46,808 bases of DNA from positions 1 through 46,808 of the forward strand of contig NZ_JAFBDT010000018.1 in assembly GCF_016908355.1 (NCBI RefSeq), written 5' to 3'. Every line of letters begins with the position of its first letter. The first letter of the stretch is position 1. Below are positions 42,992 through 46,808 of the stretch, one piece after another. This DNA comes from Fusibacter tunisiensis. Lineage in GTDB: Bacteria; Bacillota; Clostridia; Peptostreptococcales; Acidaminobacteraceae. The notes below the pieces were generated by a model, which did not search any database, had not been told where the DNA came from, and saw only the letters and a list, made by a program, of their open reading frames with translations. The position numbers and the translations under genes are program-made.

Positions 42992-44068
42992 TTACTCGGG
43001 GATTATATTTTCAACGTCACTTGGTGACAGTTCATAGCCAAAGAATAAATCCATAAATTCTACCAATCTTGCGTTAACATCCCAAGTTACGAAATCGGGG
43101 TACATAACATCAGCTAACCATTGAGCGCCCATAAGTCGCATAACCGATGGGGGTCTGTTGAGCCAGTCAAATGGTAGATTTGGGACTGTATAGAGATTGC
43201 CAGTTTTTACAGCATCAACATTTTGCCATACAGAATCCTGTGCTGTAACCGTCTTTTTGACTTCTTGATCAATGCCTGAAAAATCACTTAAAAAGATTAG
43301 TTCTGGATTCCAAACAATGACTTGCTCGATGGTTGTATCAAAGCGTCCGGCAGAGCCGCCATCGGCTACAATTTCGCCACCAAGAAGTTCAATCAACTCA
43401 ACGTTCAACGACCCTTTTCCCGATGTTTCAAGGGCATCTTGGCCTGAACCAAGATAAACTTTTAGTTTTTCTTCTGATGCAATAGCATCTTTAAACGTAT
43501 TAATTTCTGCCTGAATGCCTTCTGCATACTCCGCTAGAGCGTTACCCCGATTGACTGCCCCTAAAAAGTCGCCGCCTTTTTTATAAGCGTCAGACAATGC
43601 GTTAAATGACCCATCAATCATAATAACAGGTATGCCCAATTCTTCTTGGATGGCATCGCTGATTCCAATCCATTCTTCGTTAATGTCTCCAAGATTGATG
43701 AGAACGTCTGGATCCAGTTTTAAAATTTCTTCAATATTGCCTGTGAAGCTTGTGCCGGCCCAGCGTCCAAGGACAGGTAAATCAATGTATTCCTGTGGTA
43801 AATAAACAAAAGCACTTTCGTTTAAGTCGTTGTTCCAGCCTATCATTTTTTCTGGAACTAAGGTATACAAATAGATGGAACTCATTAAGCCGGTAGAGAA
43901 AACACTTTCAATCTCTGTTGGTATTTCATGCGTTCTACCCGCATCATCTACAATCGTTCGCATGTCAGGTGTTGTGGCATTGGAATTTGGTGCATCAGAT
44001 TGACATCCTGTCATCACCATAATTACTGCAAGAATGAGTATGAGTGGTATTGAAATTTTTCGGTACAT
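42992..44068 (-). CDS. Metal/siderophore ABC transporter substrate-binding lipoprotein
   Basis: This 358-aa FecB/BtuF-type binding protein has a signal peptide ending in the lipobox VMTGC, with Cys22 as anchor. The mature part has two lobes joined by a rigid helix, beginning with TIVDDAGRTHEIPTEIES. FDWLNRPPSVMRLMGAQWLADVMYP near the C-terminus is typical of iron-type binding proteins. The start ATG 44068 follows GGAGG. It is the last gene of the operon, one base after the ATPase stop. Ligand may be iron-chelate, cobalamin, or molybdate/tungstate as in MolA-type systems. Sequence alone does not decide. Confidence 0.88.
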   Translation of the reverse strand: MYRKISIPLILILAVIMVMTGCQSDAPNSNATTPDMRTIVDDAGRTHEIPTEIESVFSTGLMSSIYLYTLVPEKMIGWNNDLNESAFVYLPQEYIDLPVLGRWAGTSFTGNIEEILKLDPDVLINLGDINEEWIGISDAIQEELGIPVIMIDGSFNALSDAYKKGGDFLGAVNRGNALAEYAEGIQAEINTFKDAIASEEKLKVYLGSGQDALETSGKGSLNVELIELLGGEIVADGGSAGRFDTTIEQVIVWNPELIFLSDFSGIDQEVKKTVTAQDSVWQNVDAVKTGNLYTVPNLPFDWLNRPPSVMRLMGAQWLADVMYPDFVTWDVNARLVEFMDLFFGYELSPSDVENIIPE

Positions 44069-44069
44069 A

Positions 44070-44876
44070 TTAAGCCTCCATTTCATGAATTTTTGGGATG
44101 CATATTTTAAAAGGATATGCTTGTGAATTTATTTCTATGATGTTTGCATCAACTTTATAGAGCTTCTGAATCGCCGATTGGGTGATAATTCGATCGGGTA
44201 TATCCATTTGTCCAATTTCGCCTTCTTGCATGAGCATAACTTGTGTTGCATATTGAAAAGCATCGTTTGGCACATGTGAAGATAAGATAATAATATAACC
44301 CAGTTTGCTTAAACTTCTAAGGTGGTTGAATACTTTTGCCTGGTTTCCAAAATCGAGATTTGCAGTGGGTTCATCTAGGATTAAGACTTCAGCCCCTTGG
44401 CAAAGTGCTCTGGCAATTAAAACCAGTTGACGCTCGCCACCACTAATCTCTGTATAATTTTTGTCTTCAAGATACTCTATTCCAAGCGTTTTTATGGCTT
44501 CATGTGCTATTTTTCTATCTTTTGGTGTAGGGGATGCAAACCTATTAAGGTGGGCTGTTCGCCCCATGAGTACCACATCAAAAACTTTGAATGGAAAGGG
44601 TGGGGTATGACTTTGGGGGACATAAGCAAATTTTTTGGCCCGTTCAGCTTGGGGTAAATGGCTTAAATCCATTCCATTAAAAAAAACACCGCCATCATTG
44701 GGGGTTAGAATGCCAGTTAACAGCTTAAAAAGCGTGGTTTTTCCAACGCCATTTGGGCCAAGCACAAATAACAAATCCCCTGAATCCGCTTTAAAAGAAA
44801 CTGAACGCACAACCGTATTGGTATCTGATGTATAAGCAAATGTTAAGTTTTCAACAACAAGTGATTTTTTGTTCAT
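44070..44876 (-). CDS. FecE/BtuD-type ABC transporter ATPase
   Basis: This 268-aa ATPase has Walker A GPNGVGKTT at 40-48, the Q-loop AYVPQSHTPPFPF, signature ISGGERQLVLIARAL, Walker B LILDEPTANLD and the H-loop SSHVPND. I use ATG 44876, because a longer frame would place the permease gene inside it and GGAGGGG lies at the right distance. Its ATG overlaps the permease stop (ATGA). It drives the FecCD-type permease. Confidence 0.92.
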   Translation of the reverse strand: MNKKSLVVENLTFAYTSDTNTVVRSVSFKADSGDLLFVLGPNGVGKTTLFKLLTGILTPNDGGVFFNGMDLSHLPQAERAKKFAYVPQSHTPPFPFKVFDVVLMGRTAHLNRFASPTPKDRKIAHEAIKTLGIEYLEDKNYTEISGGERQLVLIARALCQGAEVLILDEPTANLDFGNQAKVFNHLRSLSKLGYIIILSSHVPNDAFQYATQVMLMQEGEIGQMDIPDRIITQSAIQKLYKVDANIIEINSQAYPFKICIPKIHEMEA

Positions 44877-45880
44877 TGCCATCCCCTCCTTGAGTGAAGC
44901 AACATATAGATGAAGAAAGGTGCACCAATTAATGAGGTTAAGATACCAAGTGGAATCTCGACTGGAAAAACGGTACGCGCAAGTGTATCCACAATTAACA
45001 GATATATGCCACCAATCAAAAGTGAACCAGGCAATAGTTTTTCGTAATTTGGTCCAACGATTGATCTTGTAAAGTGCGGAACAATGAGGCCTACCCATCC
45101 AATAATACCAGCTATAGATACAGCAGATGCTGTCATAAGTGTTGTTGCAATTACCACTGCGAACCGTATCCGGCGTGTTTGTATTCCAAGTGACCTGGCT
45201 TCTTCTTCACCAAAAGCCATGGCGTTTAGTGGCCACCGAATCGCGTAAAGAATCACTGCCCCAATTAAGATTGGGAAAATGACTTTTGACAAATCATCAA
45301 GTCCAATTGAAGCTAAACTCCCCATAAGCCAGTAGGTTATGGAAGGCAACTTGTCATAAGGGTCTGCAATATACTTCAGGGTAGAGGTCAAGGCTGAAAA
45401 GGTTGTTCCAACCAGTAATCCCGTTAAAATCATAGTCAATATGGCATCGCTTATTTTAATGCGGGAACTGATGACATACACTAAAACAACTGCGAGTAAG
45501 CTGAAGACAAATGCCATCAATTGAATCCAAACTGGATCTAAGGAAAGCATAATTGCAAGTGAAGCGCCAAATCCTGCACCTGCAGTGGCACCAAGGATAT
45601 CAGGTGATACCATTGGATTTTTAAACAGTCCTTGATAGGCGGCCCCTGACATGGAAAGAGAGGCACCAACTAAAATAGCTGCCAATGCACGCGGAAATCG
45701 AACGGTTTTTATGATGTCTGAAGCGACGCTCTTTTCAGCGAAACCAGACCCAGTCAACTGTTTGAAGACCACATCCATTACTTCGGTTATGTGTATGGGA
45801 TACCGCCCAAACATCAAAGACAGTAAAAGGGTTATGCTAAGTGCTATGAAAATGAGTGCAAATCGGCTATAGTGTTTCAT
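44873..45880 (-). CDS. FecCD/BtuC-type ABC transporter permease
   Basis: This 335-aa permease of the FecCD family has about ten membrane segments. Typical motifs are RFPRALAAILVGASLSMSGAAYQ near residue 62 and GWVGLIVPHFTRSIVGP near the end. It has a single permease gene, which is expected to form a homodimer. Its start ATG overlaps the TrmO-like stop in ATGA. It works with the ATPase and binding protein encoded downstream. Confidence 0.92.
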   Translation of the reverse strand: MKHYSRFALIFIALSITLLLSLMFGRYPIHITEVMDVVFKQLTGSGFAEKSVASDIIKTVRFPRALAAILVGASLSMSGAAYQGLFKNPMVSPDILGATAGAGFGASLAIMLSLDPVWIQLMAFVFSLLAVVLVYVISSRIKISDAILTMILTGLLVGTTFSALTSTLKYIADPYDKLPSITYWLMGSLASIGLDDLSKVIFPILIGAVILYAIRWPLNAMAFGEEEARSLGIQTRRIRFAVVIATTLMTASAVSIAGIIGWVGLIVPHFTRSIVGPNYEKLLPGSLLIGGIYLLIVDTLARTVFPVEIPLGILTSLIGAPFFIYMLLHSRRGWQ

Positions 45881-46629
45881 GTTATCACCACGCCGCCTAC
45901 ATCTGTATAGCTTGTTTCTGCAAGCAGGATGTCCTTATGAAACCACAAGACTTCTGTTTTTTCAGTTGAATATTTAAAAGTTAACCGAGAAGGTGCAACA
46001 AATTTCGCTCTTGTGATGCCCTGAAGACTTTCCAGCAGACAATAATTACCAGTAATTTCAAGTCTAAGGTCTCTTGCTTGTAGGTTCGGCACATGATTGG
46101 AAACTTTCATGGCCATATCCACAGCGGTTTGAAGCATGTCACATTTTTCGCCATGATAATTTTCTGCCAGTGTTTCCATTCGCTTGCGCCTTATGACGTC
46201 ATTTTTTGAATTGATAAAGAGGGTTTCAGGTGCAAAAACACTGTCTTTGTCAAAATAGGGTTTTATATCCACAATTGGTGTTCCGTGAATAACGTCTAAA
46301 TCTGAAACTGTAAGACGGTTGCCTTCAATTTTAAGAAGTTTCACTAAGGTTAGGGCAACTGGGTTAGGTCTGTTGGGACTTCTCAGTGCAAAAACCCCAA
46401 ATGATTCCGTCATACTGCTTATTTTTCTTGGCACGGATTGAAGATGTGTCCGGTCTGATTCATGAAGCCATGAAAGAACCCATAAGTGTGAGTTTTTTTC
46501 AATGTGCTTTAGGGCCGGTTCAAATTCAGGTTTGATGCAGATGGTTGAGGTAACGCCCAAGACTGGAATATCTTTTGTAATTTTATAGTCGGATTCTACA
46601 TACCCTATTGGATCGATTTCATATTTCAA
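45877..46629 (-). CDS. TrmO-like methyltransferase domain fused to an FmdE-like domain
   Basis: This 250-aa protein heads the metal transporter operon. Residues about 5-135 match the TrmO/TsaA (UPF0066) family, with YEIDPIGYVES at the start and FGVFALRSPNRPNPVALTLVKLL at 78-99; TrmO methylates t6A37 of tRNA using SAM. Residues about 155-250 resemble FmdE, a zinc-binding domain found with molybdenum formylmethanofuran dehydrogenase: YHGEKC (H159, C163) and ITGNYCLLESLQGITRAKF (C197). I chose TTG 46629, seven bases after AGGAGG. Its place with a FecBCD-type transporter suggests metal-linked function, perhaps metal-chelate handling. The FmdE assignment is by motif and is less sure. Confidence 0.75.
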   Translation of the reverse strand: MKYEIDPIGYVESDYKITKDIPVLGVTSTICIKPEFEPALKHIEKNSHLWVLSWLHESDRTHLQSVPRKISSMTESFGVFALRSPNRPNPVALTLVKLLKIEGNRLTVSDLDVIHGTPIVDIKPYFDKDSVFAPETLFINSKNDVIRRKRMETLAENYHGEKCDMLQTAVDMAMKVSNHVPNLQARDLRLEITGNYCLLESLQGITRAKFVAPSRLTFKYSTEKTEVLWFHKDILLAETSYTDVGGVVIT

Positions 46630-46683
46630 GTAATTACCTCCTAATGTCTTTGTTATCATTTAAGCACAAAAAAAGAAAAAAAT

Positions 46684-46712
46684 ATGTTGTTTGAACAACA
46701 TCAAACATCATA
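46684..46712 (-). promoter_or_regulatory. Operator and -10 box of the metal-transporter operon
   Basis: An 18-base palindrome ATGTTGTT-TG-AACAACAT lies at 46684-46701. Reading leftwards on the minus strand, TATGAT (46712-46707) is a possible -10, placing the palindrome at the start of transcription. Its core TTGTTTGAACAA is one base different from the opp operator candidate at 8051-8062. The -35 is unclear. Confidence 0.45.
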
Positions 46713-46735
46713 TTTTAACTAAAATAGCCGAGAAG

Positions 46736-46786
46736 TCCCCCGCCTCTAAGCCACCTTGCTCACGGAGTGAGAGTGCAGGTGGGGGA
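46736..46786. other. Nested hairpin resembling an IS200/IS605-type end
   Basis: TCCCCCGCCT (46736-46745) pairs with AGGTGGGGGA (46777-46786), and inside it CTCAC (46759-46763) pairs with GTGAG (46767-46771). The tract GGTGGGGGATGAATCGACTTG and the form recall the hairpin ends of IS200/IS605 elements and the TnpB guide RNA scaffold. No TnpB is in the window, and the element may continue past the right edge. Assignment is from pattern memory only. Confidence 0.4.
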
Positions 46787-46808
46787 TGAATCGACTTGTT
46801 TTTGACCC

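Noticed and set aside
44877-45098. 74-residue N-terminal extension of the FecE-type ATPase
   Set aside because: It is antisense-like sequence read through the permease gene. The ATG at 44876 has the right ribosome binding site and overlap.
1-46808. CRISPR arrays, rRNA or tRNA genes
   Set aside because: No regularly spaced direct repeats and no cloverleaf or rRNA-like sequence was noticed by eye. A dedicated scan was not possible.

Overview
The window looks like chromosome from a low-GC, Gram-positive, strictly anaerobic clostridium-like bacterium. The evidence is AT-rich codon use, strong AGGAGG-type ribosome binding sites, a T-box leader, S-layer-homology and lipobox proteins, 2[4Fe-4S] ferredoxin, and decoding of UGA as selenocysteine. 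I cannot name the species. No rRNA, tRNA or CRISPR array was seen.

Layout. 1-3300: a glycine betaine/proline-type ABC importer operon (ATPase with CBS domains, permease, lipoprotein). 3.3-5.8 kb: an LRR lipoprotein, then an unrecognised gene with a damaged 5' end next to a palindromic repeat. 5.8-7.9 kb: a CoA-disulfide reductase carrying two rhodanese domains, the first lacking its catalytic cysteine. 8.0-16.4 kb: an opp-type peptide transporter operon in which every subunit is enlarged by insertions. 16.4-20.8 kb: a selenium-metabolism cluster (EF2568-type aminotransferase, YedE transporter, YedF/TusA-like carrier, DUF3343 protein, LysR regulator) beside a DUF3159 membrane protein. 20.9-23.3 kb: two exported proteins (SLH, M14 peptidase). 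23.4-25.2 kb: T-box-controlled lysS. 25.2-29.1 kb: TetR repressor plus RND exporter. 29.2-31.9 kb: ABC-F protein and purine nucleoside phosphorylase. 32.0-35.1 kb: hybrid PAS/GAF histidine kinase with a REC-HD-GYP partner. 35.1-38.9 kb: a decayed island, where a 1456-bp insertion sequence with 14-bp inverted repeats and a broken transposase lies between a TetR gene and a glycoside hydrolase family 2 pseudogene. 38.8-42.2 kb: Dus, an EamA transporter, a small ferredoxin and a FAD oxidoreductase. 42.4-42.9 kb: a peroxiredoxin whose catalytic position is an in-frame UGA (selenocysteine), with a bacterial SECIS-like hairpin. 43.0-46.6 kb: an operon of a TrmO-FmdE-like fusion with a FecBCD-type metal or siderophore importer. 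The right edge carries a nested hairpin resembling an IS200/IS605-type end.

How the genes connect. Selenium is the clearest theme: the YedE/YedF/DUF3343/EF2568 set probably handles selenium uptake and delivery, and a genuine selenoprotein lies 22 kb away. The selAB/selC/selD genes are not in this window. The CoA-disulfide reductase/rhodanese protein and the Sec-peroxiredoxin both belong to thiol, persulfide and peroxide chemistry suited to an anaerobe. Transport dominates the rest (compatible solutes, peptides, metal, drugs). An almost identical palindrome, TTGTT(C/T)GAACAA, sits just downstream of the -10 boxes of both the peptide-transporter and metal-transporter operons, suggesting one shared regulator.
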